DNA of 50,410 nt from Natrinema gari JCM 14663 (GCF_000337175.1 NZ_AOIJ01000086.1:147891-198300); one strand, 5' to 3'; positions 8,696-17,613 are shown, numbered from the stretch's first letter. Made by a program: numbers and translations. The notes: generated from the sequence alone by a model not told the origin.

Positions 8696-8714
8696 GGCTT
8701 CTACTTCTGAAGCC
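8696..8714 (+). promoter_or_regulatory. Putative operator GGCTTC-N7-GAAGC, copy B
   Basis: Half-sites GGCTTC (8696-8701) and GAAGCC (8709-8714) with a seven-base spacer form a perfect inverted repeat upstream of the CPBP protease gene. It repeats the geometry of copy A at 7920-7938 and lies 41 bp before the ATG at 8756, versus 40 bp for copy A. Confidence 0.55.
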
Positions 8715-8755
8715 GCGATGGACGGTATTTGGAGCCCAATCCGGTAGTCGGATCC

Positions 8756-9760
8756 ATGGCCGAATCAACAGTCGACGGCAACCCCGACCGATCCGTCGGC
8801 GACAGACTCCTGTACGACTCGAGCGGAAGCCGATTGCGTGCGACGTGGCGGGTCCTCGTCCCGCTCGTCGTCGCCGTCACGCTCTACATCGTCGGTCAGT
8901 TGCTGCTCAGACGCGTCGGTGCCGGCGTGTTCGAGCCGATCGCAGACGGGACGTCGGCGGTGGCTGGCACGGCAATGCTACTCGTCGCACTGTCGGTGGT
9001 AATCAGCCTCTCGGGAGCAGCGGCGCTGCTCGTCGCGTCACGGCTCGATCGGCGCCCCCTCTCGAGATACGGATTCGACGGATCCCGACGGTGGATCGGG
9101 GACTTCGCTGCGGGTACCTTCATCGGCATCGCTGCCAGCGCGGGGGCGGTCGGCTACCAGGTCGCTCGAGGATACGCCACCCTTACTACGGCGGTGACGG
9201 GCGTCGGCACCGACTCCGCGTTCGTGGGCGGGATCGTCCTGTTGGTGATACTCGTGTTCTTCCTCGCTAACAACGCCTTCGAGGAGATCGTCTTCCGGGC
9301 GATCCTCATCGAGAACGCGGCCGACGGGCTCCGTTCCAGATCAATGGCCGAGCCGACGGCCGTCCTCGGTGCGGTCGCCGTCAGCCTCCCCGTATTCGGT
9401 GCACTCCACTTACTCGGCGGCAGTTTCGCGGCCGTCGTCACGAGCGCCATCGGCGGCATCCTGTTCGCGGCGGCCTACGTCCTCACGGGCCAGTTGGCCT
9501 TGGCGATCGGCGTCCACTTCGGCGGCGTCGCCGTCATCAGTGTTCACCAGCAACCCGTTTTCGCCAACACGGAGCTGACGCTGCCGTCGCTCGTCGTCGC
9601 CGAACCGACCGGCGACCCGTCGCTCCTTGCAGGTATCGAGTTCTGGATCGTCAGAGTACTCATCGGTGTCGCGCTGATCTCCCTCTGGATGTACGCGACG
9701 GACGGCGAGATTTCGATCGCCCAGCGAGTGTGTTCCGCCACCGCTGACTCGGAGCGGTGA
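8756..9760 (+). CDS. CPBP-family intramembrane metalloprotease
   Basis: The 334-residue membrane protein shows the hallmark motifs of CAAX-protease/bacteriocin-processing (CPBP, Abi) enzymes: E176-E177-x3-R181 in NAFEEIVFRAIL, H218 in FGALHLLGG and H254 in GVHFGGVAV, all in predicted transmembrane helices. About eight hydrophobic helices are visible. Family members cleave peptides inside the membrane, but the substrates in haloarchaea are unknown. The ATG at 8756 is chosen over a TTG at 8729. The palindrome upstream links it to the HTH/DUF7521 pair; release of a membrane-bound partner by this protease would be an attractive but untested idea. Confidence 0.85.
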   Translation: MAESTVDGNPDRSVGDRLLYDSSGSRLRATWRVLVPLVVAVTLYIVGQLLLRRVGAGVFEPIADGTSAVAGTAMLLVALSVVISLSGAAALLVASRLDRRPLSRYGFDGSRRWIGDFAAGTFIGIAASAGAVGYQVARGYATLTTAVTGVGTDSAFVGGIVLLVILVFFLANNAFEEIVFRAILIENAADGLRSRSMAEPTAVLGAVAVSLPVFGALHLLGGSFAAVVTSAIGGILFAAAYVLTGQLALAIGVHFGGVAVISVHQQPVFANTELTLPSLVVAEPTGDPSLLAGIEFWIVRVLIGVALISLWMYATDGEISIAQRVCSATADSER

Positions 9761-10052
9761 CGCTCGAGGATTTGGCACAACGCTGACACGATCGTACCCA
9801 GTCGTCATCGATTCTCGATCCGGATCGGCGGAATCTCGAACGCCGTCGGCCTCGCTGTCCCGCGATTCGGACTGGCTGTGCTCCTCCCCTTCCCCCTCCC
9901 GAAGATCGTCGGGACGAATCGTAGCTGGTAATGCGTCGTCGGAGTGGGTATCGCGGTGTCGTTGCCGATCGGCGTTAGCCGTTCGTGCGGGGACTGTTCG
10001 AGGGATGGAAACGGCGGGCGCATCCTCGCCGTACCACGGTCGGACGAACTCC
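9761..10052. other. Gene-free spacer next to helicase remnant
   Basis: Together with the remnant that follows, this forms a 700-bp stretch without an intact gene. Open frames on the minus strand read as Arg/Ser/Asp-rich low-quality translations. I see no RNA or repeat; the region may be further decayed helicase-locus DNA. Confidence 0.4.
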
Positions 10053-10259
10053 TCAGGCGTAGAACAGCGGCGGCCGTCGGTCCCCGCCGAACTCCTCGTC
10101 GGGGAGGTATGTCTCGAGTGCGCCCTCGTCCGCGTCGCCCGGCAACTGATCCAACGCGTCCACGTCCGCGTCGCGGTACAACGGCTAGTTATCGTTGCCA
10201 CACTGGTCGTCCATCACGCAGGCCGGACAGCCATCGACGGTCTCACAGTCAGCGATCAG
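10053..10259 (-). pseudogene. Remnant of DEAD/DEAH helicase C-terminus (DUF1998-like)
   Basis: In one minus-strand frame, LIADCETVDGCPACVMDDQC is followed by GNDN, then an in-frame TAG (10185-10187), then PLYRDADVDALDQL and a tail ending GGDGRPPLFYA plus stop at 10053-10055. The cysteine cluster C...GCPxCV...CGNDN is the zinc-binding signature at the end of Lhr/MrfA-type superfamily II helicases carrying DUF1998. The stop sits where a Gln or Glu codon is usual (a CAG to TAG change would suffice). Upstream of about 10260 homology fades and no ATPase motifs are present, so only the last 70 or so codons survive. Confidence 0.6.
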
Positions 10260-10440
10260 TGCTCGAGCGCGACCGCGACGGCGATCTCGATGGCGTCGGA
10301 ACCGCCGTCGCCCTCGATCCGTTCTCGATTCGGGGCCGGCCCGCTTCCGGTCTCGGGGGTCGCCTCAAGTGGCTCGAGACTCGAGAACAACGGGACAGCC
10401 ATCGATCCTGTTTCCGGACTGATGGCTTCCGGATCGTACG

Positions 10441-10448
10441 TTATTATG
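10441..10448 (+). promoter_or_regulatory. TATA-like box of thyA-folA
   Basis: TTATTATG sits 27 bp before the thyA ATG at 10475, the spacing expected of a leaderless haloarchaeal promoter. Confidence 0.45.
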
Positions 10449-10474
10449 GTCGTCCGGTCGCTACGGTACGGGCA

Positions 10475-11491
10475 ATGCGACAGTATCTCGAACTCGTCGA
10501 GACGGTCCTCTCGGAGGGTACCCACAAGCCCAACCGGACCGGCGTCGACACGATTTCGTCGTTCAGCGAGCACTACGAGGTCGATTTACAGGAGGGGTAT
10601 CCGCTCCTCACGACCAAGGAGATGGACGGCTACCGCTGGAACTCGATGCTGCATGAAGTCTGCTGGTATCTCTCCGGCACGGAACACATCCGCGACCTCC
10701 GGGAGGAGACCAAGATCTGGGACGCCTGGGCCGACGAGGAGGGCCGGCTCGATACCGCCTACGGCCGCTTCTGGCGGCGGTTTCCGGTCCCGGAAGACGA
10801 TGCCCGACTCGAGGGCGAATCCTGGCCCGACGAGACCCAGCAGTGGGTCACCGAGGAAACGGACGGCCGGCGGACCTTCGACCAGTTGCAGTACGTGATC
10901 GACACCCTTTCCGATTCGCCGAACTCGCGGCGGCTCGTCGTTAACGCCTGGCACCCCGCCAACGCGGCCGTCTCGACGCTCCCGCCCTGTCACTACTCCT
11001 TCGTCTTCAACGTCCAGGGCGACCGCCTGAACTGTCATCTCACGCAGCGCTCGGGCGACACCGCGCTCGGCATCCCGTTCAACATCGCGGCCTACGCGCT
11101 CCTGACGACGGTGATAGCCCAGCAGACCGGCTTCAAACCGGGCACCTTCGCTCACACCGTCGTCGACACGCACGTCTACTGCGGCCGCGGCGACCGCGGC
11201 GACTGGTACGCCGACAACCTCGCGGCGCTCCAGTCCAGGCTGGCCGACGCCGAGGAACGCGGGGACTATCTGGACATCAAAGCGTGGCTCGAGTCCGAAG
11301 CCCCGCCCGAAGCCGAGGGCGACGAGCGTCTCGATCACGTCCCCGGCCTGCTCGAGCAACTGTCTCGGGAGCCGCTCGCGCGGCCCACGCTCGAGGTTGC
11401 GGACGTCTCGATCGACGAACTAGCGCCCGAGGACGTCGAATTGCGGGATTACGAGTCCCACGACGGCCTTGCGTTTTCGGTGGCCGAATGA
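10475..11491 (+). CDS. thyA: Thymidylate synthase
   Basis: The 338-residue enzyme converts dUMP to dTMP with methylene-tetrahydrofolate as one-carbon donor and reductant. The catalytic cysteine is C172 in LPPCHYSFVF, followed by the dUMP-binding QRSGDTALGIPFNIAAY motif; the N-terminal RTGVDTISSF holds the phosphate-binding Arg. It is somewhat longer than the E. coli enzyme, with extra acidic segments around 105-130 and 270-290, as usual in halophiles. Translation starts at the ATG at 10475, preceded by a TATA-like box. Its stop codon overlaps the ATG of the dihydrofolate reductase gene, forming a functional pair: ThyA makes dihydrofolate and FolA regenerates tetrahydrofolate. Confidence 0.97.
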   Translation: MRQYLELVETVLSEGTHKPNRTGVDTISSFSEHYEVDLQEGYPLLTTKEMDGYRWNSMLHEVCWYLSGTEHIRDLREETKIWDAWADEEGRLDTAYGRFWRRFPVPEDDARLEGESWPDETQQWVTEETDGRRTFDQLQYVIDTLSDSPNSRRLVVNAWHPANAAVSTLPPCHYSFVFNVQGDRLNCHLTQRSGDTALGIPFNIAAYALLTTVIAQQTGFKPGTFAHTVVDTHVYCGRGDRGDWYADNLAALQSRLADAEERGDYLDIKAWLESEAPPEAEGDERLDHVPGLLEQLSREPLARPTLEVADVSIDELAPEDVELRDYESHDGLAFSVAE

Positions 11492-12045
11492 GCGACACGC
11501 GGGACGAGACGCCGGACGCGACCCTGGCGTTCGAGACCGACCGCGAACTCGTCGGTATCGCCGCCGTCGCGGACAACGGCGTCATCGGACGGGACGGCGA
11601 CATGCCCTGGCACATCCCGGCCGACCTCCAGCACTTCAAGGAGACGACGATGGACCACCCCGTCATCATGGGCCGGGTGACCTACGAGGGAATCCTCGAG
11701 ACGCTGGGGGAGCCACTGCCCGGGCGAACGACCGTCGTGTTGACGAGTCGGGAGCTCGAGACCCCCGATAACGCCGTGGTCGCGAACGGACTCGAGGAAG
11801 CCGTTGATCGGGCCGACACGGCCGCGCGGGAGCGCCACGGCGACGCCGATCGGCTCTTCATTGCCGGCGGGGCGACCGTCTATGAGGCGTTTCTCCCCGC
11901 GCTCGATCGGCTGATCGTAACCGAAGTCCATGACGAACCGGACGGCGACACGTTCTTCCCCGATTGGGAGCGGGGGTCGTGGACGGAGGCGTCTCGAGAC
12001 GACCGCGACGGGTTCGCGTTCGTGGAGTACGTCCGCGAGCGGTAA
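11488..12045 (+). CDS. folA: Dihydrofolate reductase
   Basis: The 185-residue protein reduces dihydrofolate to tetrahydrofolate with NADPH. It shows the DHFR motifs GIAAVADNGVIGRDGDMPWH (substrate and cofactor loop), the conserved PVIMGRVTYEGI segment and LFIAGGATVYEAFLP near the NADPH site. About 20 extra acidic N-terminal residues precede the first strand; the ATG at 11488 overlaps the thyA stop (ATGA), indicating translational coupling. The extension could mean that an internal start is used, but no other ATG lies between it and the core fold. Confidence 0.95.
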   Translation: MSDTRDETPDATLAFETDRELVGIAAVADNGVIGRDGDMPWHIPADLQHFKETTMDHPVIMGRVTYEGILETLGEPLPGRTTVVLTSRELETPDNAVVANGLEEAVDRADTAARERHGDADRLFIAGGATVYEAFLPALDRLIVTEVHDEPDGDTFFPDWERGSWTEASRDDRDGFAFVEYVRER

Positions 12046-12621
12046 CGACCTGCTGGCCGCGACGACGCCGCTTGCGACGCGTTTCGGCAGCGGTATGGAC
12101 ACACCGCCGACCCATGCGTACTCTTCCCGGGAACATAATGCGATGTTTCACGACCGGCCCCCTCGATCGCCGGCACATGCTTGCGCCTCGAGTGGCTCCT
12201 CGAAGGGGCCGTGTCTTCTCGGCGACGGCGTGGTCCGACGAAAGCACCGCTTGGTCCCCCGAAACGGTCCGACCGAATCGGGACGAAGGCGACAGTTGCT
12301 GACTCACCCCCGTTCGAGGGTGAGAGATCGGCACCCTCTTCGTCTCGACACCGACGAGCAGTCGGGGCGTCTTTGCCCGATTTCTCACACGCAGTATTCA
12401 ACATTGATGACAACTAGCCTGCGAGTCACGCTCCCGTCGGTACCGCCGTCTTTCAGCACAGTCCGACATCGATAGAGACCCCTTCAACATTCCGCTGTTT
12501 GAGCCTCGAAATAGGCTGTTTCCGGGGTATAGGCCACCATGGCTGGTGAAACGATCGGGCTCCCTTTTCCGACACTCCGGTCTACGGTCATGTGCCCCGA
12601 GCGAGGGGACAAGTGAGAGAC
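12046..12621. other. Intergenic region, nothing recognised
   Basis: About 575 bp after folA. Open frames on both strands translate to Arg/Pro-rich sequence without recognisable similarity. A slightly AT-richer patch occurs at 12480-12530. I found no RNA, repeat or remnant that I can support. Confidence 0.45.
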
Positions 12622-13152
12622 ATGACAGACGAAACTGATAGCGGACTATTCGACGACTCGCGACGATCGTTCATGAAAAAGGGTGCCCTCACTGCGGGCG
12701 CAGTAGCGCTTGGAACCGTAGGTGCAGGGACTGCAGCCGCTCAAGACGGTGGCAGTGTGGTCGTCTTCGGAGACGACTACGAGCCCGGCGTCGACTTCAC
12801 CGTTGTCTCAATGCTGAACGACGGAACGAAAGACGAACTGTTCAGCGAGGCCGGTCTGGAAGACGAGTTCGACACGCCGGACGACTGGGACGTCTACATC
12901 ATCAACTACGACGTTGGCGGCTCCGCCCCGTCGCTGGGATTCCTGATGTCGGAAGACATCGACCTCAGCGCCGGTGATAGCGAGACGATGGGTTCGGACG
13001 GACAGTTCCGCGACGCCGAACTGAGTCTGGTTGAGGCGACCCCCGGCGAGACCGGCGGTGGCGGCGGCGGCAGCGAAGCCGAATCGGATGAGCCGATGGG
13101 AGAGGACGAGCCGATGGGTGACGGCGGTAACGAGAGCGGCGGCGGCAACTAG
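12622..13152 (+). CDS. Tat-exported protein with Gly/Glu-rich tail
   Basis: The 176-residue product starts MTDETDSGLFDDSRRSFMKK, with a twin-arginine motif, hydrophobic core and an Ala-rich cleavage site (AGTAAAQD), so it is probably exported and released rather than lipid-anchored. The mature domain (about 45-140) is compact and acidic, with a sequence VVVFGDDYEPGVDFTVVSML; the C-terminus is a disordered run of Gly, Glu and repeated DEPMG units. An in-frame ATG at 12592 would add ten residues and bury the Tat signal, so the start at 12622 is preferred. Function unknown; no operon partner. Confidence 0.7.
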   Translation: MTDETDSGLFDDSRRSFMKKGALTAGAVALGTVGAGTAAAQDGGSVVVFGDDYEPGVDFTVVSMLNDGTKDELFSEAGLEDEFDTPDDWDVYIINYDVGGSAPSLGFLMSEDIDLSAGDSETMGSDGQFRDAELSLVEATPGETGGGGGGSEAESDEPMGEDEPMGDGGNESGGGN

Positions 13153-13158
13153 AGCGCG

Positions 13159-13179
13159 GTTTCCGTTTTCTCCGTTTTG
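13159..13179 (+). terminator. Oligo-T terminator-like tract
   Basis: Three T-runs (TTT, TTTT, TTTT) follow the stop codon of the exported protein within 30 bp. Archaeal termination commonly occurs at such T-rich tracts without a hairpin. Confidence 0.35.
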
Positions 13180-13261
13180 ATCGCTGTCGACGGCGAGCGG
13201 GCAGCGGTGCTCGGTTCCGGATCACCTGTTGCTTTTAGCCGCGTCGGCCGTAGGTCCGTCC

Positions 13262-15460
13262 ATGACCGATCCGACCCGGCGCAATCGGCTCGACGAGGAG
13301 GAGAGCCCGTATCTGCGCCAGCACGCTGACAACCCCGTCAACTGGCAGCCGTGGGACGACCGGGCCCTCGAGGCCGCACGGGAACGCGACGTGCCGGTTT
13401 TCCTCTCGATCGGCTACTCGGCGTGTCACTGGTGTCACGTCATGGAGGCGGAAAGCTTCCAAGACGAAGCGGTCGCCGAGGTGCTAAACGAGAACTTCGT
13501 CCCGATCAAGGTAGACCGTGAGGAGCGTCCCGACATCGACAGCATCTACATGACCGTCTGTCAACTCGTGCGCGGACAGGGCGGGTGGCCGCTCTCGGCG
13601 TGGCTCACGCCCGAGGGGGAACCCTTCTTCATCGGGACCTACTTCCCGCGCGAGGGCCAGCGCGGCCAGCCCGGCTTTCGCGAGCTCTGCAAGCGCATCA
13701 GCGACTCCTGGGAGAGCGACGCGGACCGCGAGGAAATGGAGAACCGCGCCCAGCAGTGGACCGACGCCGCGACGGACCGACTCGAGGAGACGCCGGACGC
13801 CGCGGGAGGCGGTACCGTCGAGGCCCCCGAACCGCCCTCGAGCGACGTGCTCGAGACGGCCGCGGACGCGGTGGTTCGGAGCGCCGACCGCGAGTACGGT
13901 GGGTTCGGCTCGAGCGGACCGAAGTTCCCCCAGCCGTCGCGGATACGCGTCCTCGCGCGGACGTACGACCGGACCGGCCGGGACGAGTACCGCGAGGTGC
14001 TTGAGGAGACCCTCGATGCGATGGCCGCGGGCGGGCTTTACGATCACGTCGGCGGCGGCTTCCACCGCTACTGCGTCGACCGGGACTGGACGGTGCCCCA
14101 CTTCGAGAAGATGCTGTACGACAACGCCGAGATTCCGCGCGCGTTCCTCTCGGGGTACCAACTGACCGGCGAGGACCGCTATGCGGAGCTCGTCGCGGAC
14201 ACGCTGTCGTTCGTGGAGCGCGAACTGACCCACGATGACGGGGGCTTTTTCAGCACCCTCGACGCCCAGAGCGCCTCCCCTGAGACCGGGGAGCGCGAGG
14301 AGGGGGCGTTCTACGTCTGGACGCCCGCGGAAGTCCACGACGTACTCGAGGACGAGACCGACGCCGCCCTCTTCTGTGCGCGCTTCGACATCACGGAGGC
14401 GGGCAACTTCGAGGGACGCAACCAACCGAACCGCGTGGCTAGGGTGTCGGAACTCGCTGCGCAGTTCGATCTCGCGGAACACGAGATCTTGAAGCGACTC
14501 GCGTCGGCCCGCCAGCGGCTGTTCGAGGCCCGCCAGGAGCGGCCGCGACCCAACCGCGACGAGAAGATCCTCGCGGGCTGGAACGGGCTGATGATCTCGA
14601 CCTACGCCGAGGCGGCGCTGGTACTCGGCGCGGACGACTACGCCGACACCGCCGTCGACGCACTCGAGTTCGTCCGTGACGAACTCTGGGACGACGACGA
14701 ACAGCGCCTCTCGCGACGGTACAAGGATGGGGACGTCAAAGTCGACGGCTACCTCGAGGATTACGCCTTCCTCGCGCGGGGTGCGCTGGACTGTTATCAG
14801 GCGACCGGCGAGGTCGACCACCTCGCGTTCGCCCTCGAGTTGGCTCGCGTCATCGAGGCCGAGTTCTGGGACGCCGACCGCGGGACGCTGTACTTCACCC
14901 CCGAGAGCGGCGAGGCGCTGGTCACCCGCCCGCAGGAACTCGGCGATCAGTCGACTCCCTCGGCGACCGGGGTCGCGGTCGAAACCCTCCTCGCCCTCGA
15001 CGAGTTCGCAGCCGAGGACTTCGAGCCGATCGCCGCCACCGTCCTCGAGACCCACGCGAACAAACTCGAGACGAACGCGCTCGAGCACGCGACGCTCTGT
15101 CTCGTCGCTGATCGACTTGAGGCCGGCGCGCTCGAAGTGACCGTCGCGGCCGACGACCTGCCGACCGCGTGGCGCGACCGCCTCACCTCGCAGTACTTCC
15201 CCGATCGGCTCTTCGCGCTGCGGCCGCCGACCGAGGACGGGCTCGACGCGTGGCTCGAGACGCTCGGACTCGCGGACGCGCCGCCGATTTGGGCGGGTCG
15301 GGAGGCCCGCGACGGCGAGCCGACGCTGTACGTCTGTCGGGATCGGACCTGCTCGCCGCCGTCCCACGACGTGGCCGACGCGCTCGAGTGGCTCGGTGCG
15401 AACGCCGACCCCGGTGGCTCGAGCGAGCCGACGGGCGACGAGTCGGGCAGCCCGTTCTAG
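13262..15460 (+). CDS. DUF255 thioredoxin-like and glycosidase-fold protein (YyaL type)
   Basis: The 732-residue protein belongs to the conserved YyaL/spermatogenesis-associated-20 family. The N-terminal DUF255 part is a thioredoxin-like fold with the motif SACHWCHVMEAESF (C55 and C58), followed by an (alpha/alpha)6 barrel with GGLYDHVGGGFHRYCVD and PHFEKMLYDNA, as in N-acylglucosamine epimerase-like folds. Its biochemical role is not established in any organism that I know; a redox or sugar-related function is proposed from the folds. The ATG at 13262 is preferred because conserved homologues begin with the same RLxxExSPYLxQHAxNPVxW block. Length is typical and the frame is intact. Confidence 0.9.
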   Translation: MTDPTRRNRLDEEESPYLRQHADNPVNWQPWDDRALEAARERDVPVFLSIGYSACHWCHVMEAESFQDEAVAEVLNENFVPIKVDREERPDIDSIYMTVCQLVRGQGGWPLSAWLTPEGEPFFIGTYFPREGQRGQPGFRELCKRISDSWESDADREEMENRAQQWTDAATDRLEETPDAAGGGTVEAPEPPSSDVLETAADAVVRSADREYGGFGSSGPKFPQPSRIRVLARTYDRTGRDEYREVLEETLDAMAAGGLYDHVGGGFHRYCVDRDWTVPHFEKMLYDNAEIPRAFLSGYQLTGEDRYAELVADTLSFVERELTHDDGGFFSTLDAQSASPETGEREEGAFYVWTPAEVHDVLEDETDAALFCARFDITEAGNFEGRNQPNRVARVSELAAQFDLAEHEILKRLASARQRLFEARQERPRPNRDEKILAGWNGLMISTYAEAALVLGADDYADTAVDALEFVRDELWDDDEQRLSRRYKDGDVKVDGYLEDYAFLARGALDCYQATGEVDHLAFALELARVIEAEFWDADRGTLYFTPESGEALVTRPQELGDQSTPSATGVAVETLLALDEFAAEDFEPIAATVLETHANKLETNALEHATLCLVADRLEAGALEVTVAADDLPTAWRDRLTSQYFPDRLFALRPPTEDGLDAWLETLGLADAPPIWAGREARDGEPTLYVCRDRTCSPPSHDVADALEWLGANADPGGSSEPTGDESGSPF

Positions 15461-15542
15461 GGCCGGTACTCGAGGACCGACGCGTATGGGGGTACACAGA
15501 TAGCGATTCAAAAGCGGTCCGGCGAGGCCGAAACCGGCGGCG

Positions 15543-15917
15543 TTACGCGAACTCGGCCTCGAGTTGCTCGGCCAGCCAGACAGCCGGTGGCACGTCTTCT
15601 TCCTCGACGAAACGGATGATCTCCTCGCCGTCGTCGGTTTCGACGACGATCGTCGGGATGTACTCGATACCGTATTCCTCGACGCCCGGCCCCTGTTTGT
15701 CCTGGTTGACGGGGATTTCCTCGAGACGGTCGTCGGGGACCGCCGCGGCCTCGAGCGCCGCGCCGAAGTCAGGCAAGAGCGCGCGACAGTCCGCACACCA
15801 GTCGCCGCCCCAGACCGTGTACACCAGTTCATCGCTGTGGGCCGCGAGCGTGTCGACCGCTTCCTCGTAGCTGGCCGCATCCCACGTGGGGTTCGGCCGC
15901 ATGGTCTCGAGACTCAT
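15543..15917 (-). CDS. Thioredoxin-family protein
   Basis: This 124-residue cytoplasmic protein has a thioredoxin fold with active site WGGDWCADCRALLP (C41 and C44) and the cis-proline motif GIEYIPTIVV. The CADC dipeptide differs from the CGPC of classical thioredoxin, so its redox potential and partners may differ. I start it at the ATG at 15917; further upstream the frame is antisense to the next gene's spacer. It converges with the DUF255 gene, which also has a thioredoxin-like CxxC, but whether they interact is unknown. Confidence 0.85.
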   Translation of the reverse strand: MSLETMRPNPTWDAASYEEAVDTLAAHSDELVYTVWGGDWCADCRALLPDFGAALEAAAVPDDRLEEIPVNQDKQGPGVEEYGIEYIPTIVVETDDGEEIIRFVEEEDVPPAVWLAEQLEAEFA

Positions 15918-16015
15918 ACGCACGGCTTGCGTCCGGGCGGGCTTAACGGCGCTGCTTCGACGGCAGTCCGGCTCGGCCCGCTCGCGGATCGCCGGGGACT
16001 CGAGGCGAGCAGCGA

Positions 16016-16345
16016 TCACTCGAACGTCTGGAACTCGACGGTTCGGCCCTCGGGATCGGACGCAAAGAACTGGTAAATGTCGTACGTATCGTTGAACGTC
16101 GGTTCGCCGTCCGCACGGGCTTCCAACTGCTCGTACAGTTCGTCGACGCCGTCGCGGTCGTCGAAGACGAACGTGATGATGCCCTCGGTCTCCGCCTCCG
16201 ATCCGGCACAGAAGCCAACGCGGAACGAGCCCGCTTCGAGGATGGTACACCCCGGCTGCTCGAGCCAGATTTCGGCACCGAGGTCGCGATAGAACTCGAT
16301 CACGTCGTCGTGGTGCTCCGTCCGAAAGAACACGATGCCGTCCAT
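16016..16345 (-). CDS. VOC (glyoxalase/bleomycin-resistance-like) protein
   Basis: The 109-residue product is one vicinal-oxygen-chelate module: it starts MDGIVFFRTEHHDDVIEFYR, continues with a central LEAGSFRVGFCAG strand and ends DIYQFFASDPEGRTVEFQTF, the typical beta-alpha-beta-beta-beta halves with a C-terminal metal-ligand Glu (VEFQ). Such proteins act as dimers on varied substrates (glyoxalase, dioxygenase, antibiotic binding), so the substrate cannot be named. Its ATG (16345) lies in a divergent promoter region with the cysteine synthase gene. Confidence 0.8.
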   Translation of the reverse strand: MDGIVFFRTEHHDDVIEFYRDLGAEIWLEQPGCTILEAGSFRVGFCAGSEAETEGIITFVFDDRDGVDELYEQLEARADGEPTFNDTYDIYQFFASDPEGRTVEFQTFE

Positions 16346-16535
16346 ATCGCCACATTGTGTCACAGTAGCACAAATGGGCACCGGTTGGCGAGCGGTCGTC
16401 GCCGGCCGTGTCGGGCCGGGAGGCGAGCACCGAACGCCGTCACTCGCCGGCGGGTTCGATCCGCCGAGCCGATACACCGGCACGGTCTGCCTCTGTCCAG
16501 CATGGGTTTACGTCTGGAAACCGTACTGCGGGCCA

Positions 16536-17519
16536 ATGAAAGGGAGCATCCTGGACACGATCGGCTCGCCGCTGGTCCAGGTCGACTCGCCAGCGGGTGT
16601 GACGGTCGCCGCGAAGATCGAATCGTTCAACCCCGGCGGCTCGGCGAAGGACCGGCCGGCCCGCGAGATGATTCGGGCCGCCGAACGTGACGGGCTGATC
16701 GAACCCGGCGACTGGCTCGTCGAGCCGACGAGCGGCAACACCGGCATCGGACTCGCGCTCGTCGCGGCCGCCCGCGACTACGACCTGACGATCGTCATGC
16801 CGGCGGACAAGTCCACGGAACGCCAGCAACTGCTAGCTGCGTACGGGGCCGACCTCGAACTCGTCGAGGGGGAGATGGCCGACGCCCGCGCTCGAGCGGC
16901 GGAACTCGAGGCCCAGGGCGCGATCCAACTCGGGCAGTTCGAGAATCCCGCAAACCCCGAGGCACACTATCAGACGACCGGCAAGGAGCTCGTCGAGCAG
17001 GTCGGCGACCGCGAGGTCGATGCCTTCGTCGCCGGGGTCGGAACCGGCGGCACGATCTCGGGCATCGGCCGCCGACTCCGCGAGGAGTTCCCCGACGTCG
17101 AGATCGTCGCCGTCGAACCCCAGCGCAACGCCGTTCTCTCGACCGGCGAATCCGGCAGCGACGAGTTCCAGGGGATGGGGCCCGGTTTCGTCAGCGACAA
17201 CCTCGACCTCGATCTGCTCGATCGCGTCGAGACCGTGTCACTCGAGGACGCCGAAGACGAGTGTCGTCGGCTCGCTCGCGAGGAGGGGGTCCTCGTCGGT
17301 CAGTCGAGCGGTGCGACGAGTCTCGTCTCCCAGCGCGTCGCCCGCGAGATCGCCGAGCCGGACCTCGAGTGTCCGGAAGTCCCGACCGCGTTCGACGAGA
17401 GCCAGCAGCCGGCCTCGCCGGAGACCGACGGCGGACGGGCGGCCGACGACTGCCCGCTCGTCGTCACCGTCTTCTGGGACAGCGGCGAACGCTATCTCTC
17501 GACCGGCCTCTTCGACTGA
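16536..17519 (+). CDS. cysK: Cysteine synthase family PLP enzyme
   Basis: The 327-residue enzyme is a fold-type II PLP protein: Lys38 in NPGGSAKDRPA is the expected Schiff-base lysine, EPTSGNTGIGLA (63-74) binds the substrate carboxylate and VAGVGTGGTISG binds the PLP phosphate. These are the marks of O-acetylserine sulfhydrylase, which makes cysteine from O-acetylserine and sulfide; CysM-type or cystathionine-beta-synthase-like activity on other substrates cannot be excluded. A linker of about 35 residues before the last strand (VVTVFWDSGERYLSTGLF) is longer than usual, rich in Glu, Ser and Pro. The ATG at 16536 begins directly at the conserved N-terminus. Confidence 0.88.
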   Translation: MKGSILDTIGSPLVQVDSPAGVTVAAKIESFNPGGSAKDRPAREMIRAAERDGLIEPGDWLVEPTSGNTGIGLALVAAARDYDLTIVMPADKSTERQQLLAAYGADLELVEGEMADARARAAELEAQGAIQLGQFENPANPEAHYQTTGKELVEQVGDREVDAFVAGVGTGGTISGIGRRLREEFPDVEIVAVEPQRNAVLSTGESGSDEFQGMGPGFVSDNLDLDLLDRVETVSLEDAEDECRRLAREEGVLVGQSSGATSLVSQRVAREIAEPDLECPEVPTAFDESQQPASPETDGGRAADDCPLVVTVFWDSGERYLSTGLFD

Positions 17520-17613
17520 CGCCGCGGCCGTCGCGGCTGTCAGTGACGCACGTACACGCCGACCGAAACCCGTACCCGCCGTAACCAAAGTCTTTCTTTC
17601 AGCTAGCCGAATA

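Noticed and set aside
10256-10573. Minus-strand frame of 105 residues upstream of and overlapping thyA
   Set aside because: Overlaps the thyA start antisense; only the region below 10260, in another frame, matches the helicase end.
13484-15880. Very long (798-residue) minus-strand frame opposite the DUF255 gene
   Set aside because: Arg/Val/Glu-rich translation without any domain; the opposite strand encodes a well-recognised protein. Long antisense frames are normal in GC-rich genomes.
15543-16430. Longer start for the thioredoxin gene (295 residues)
   Set aside because: The extra 171 residues overlap the VOC gene in a different frame and are Arg-rich shadow sequence; the ATG at 15917 starts the real domain.
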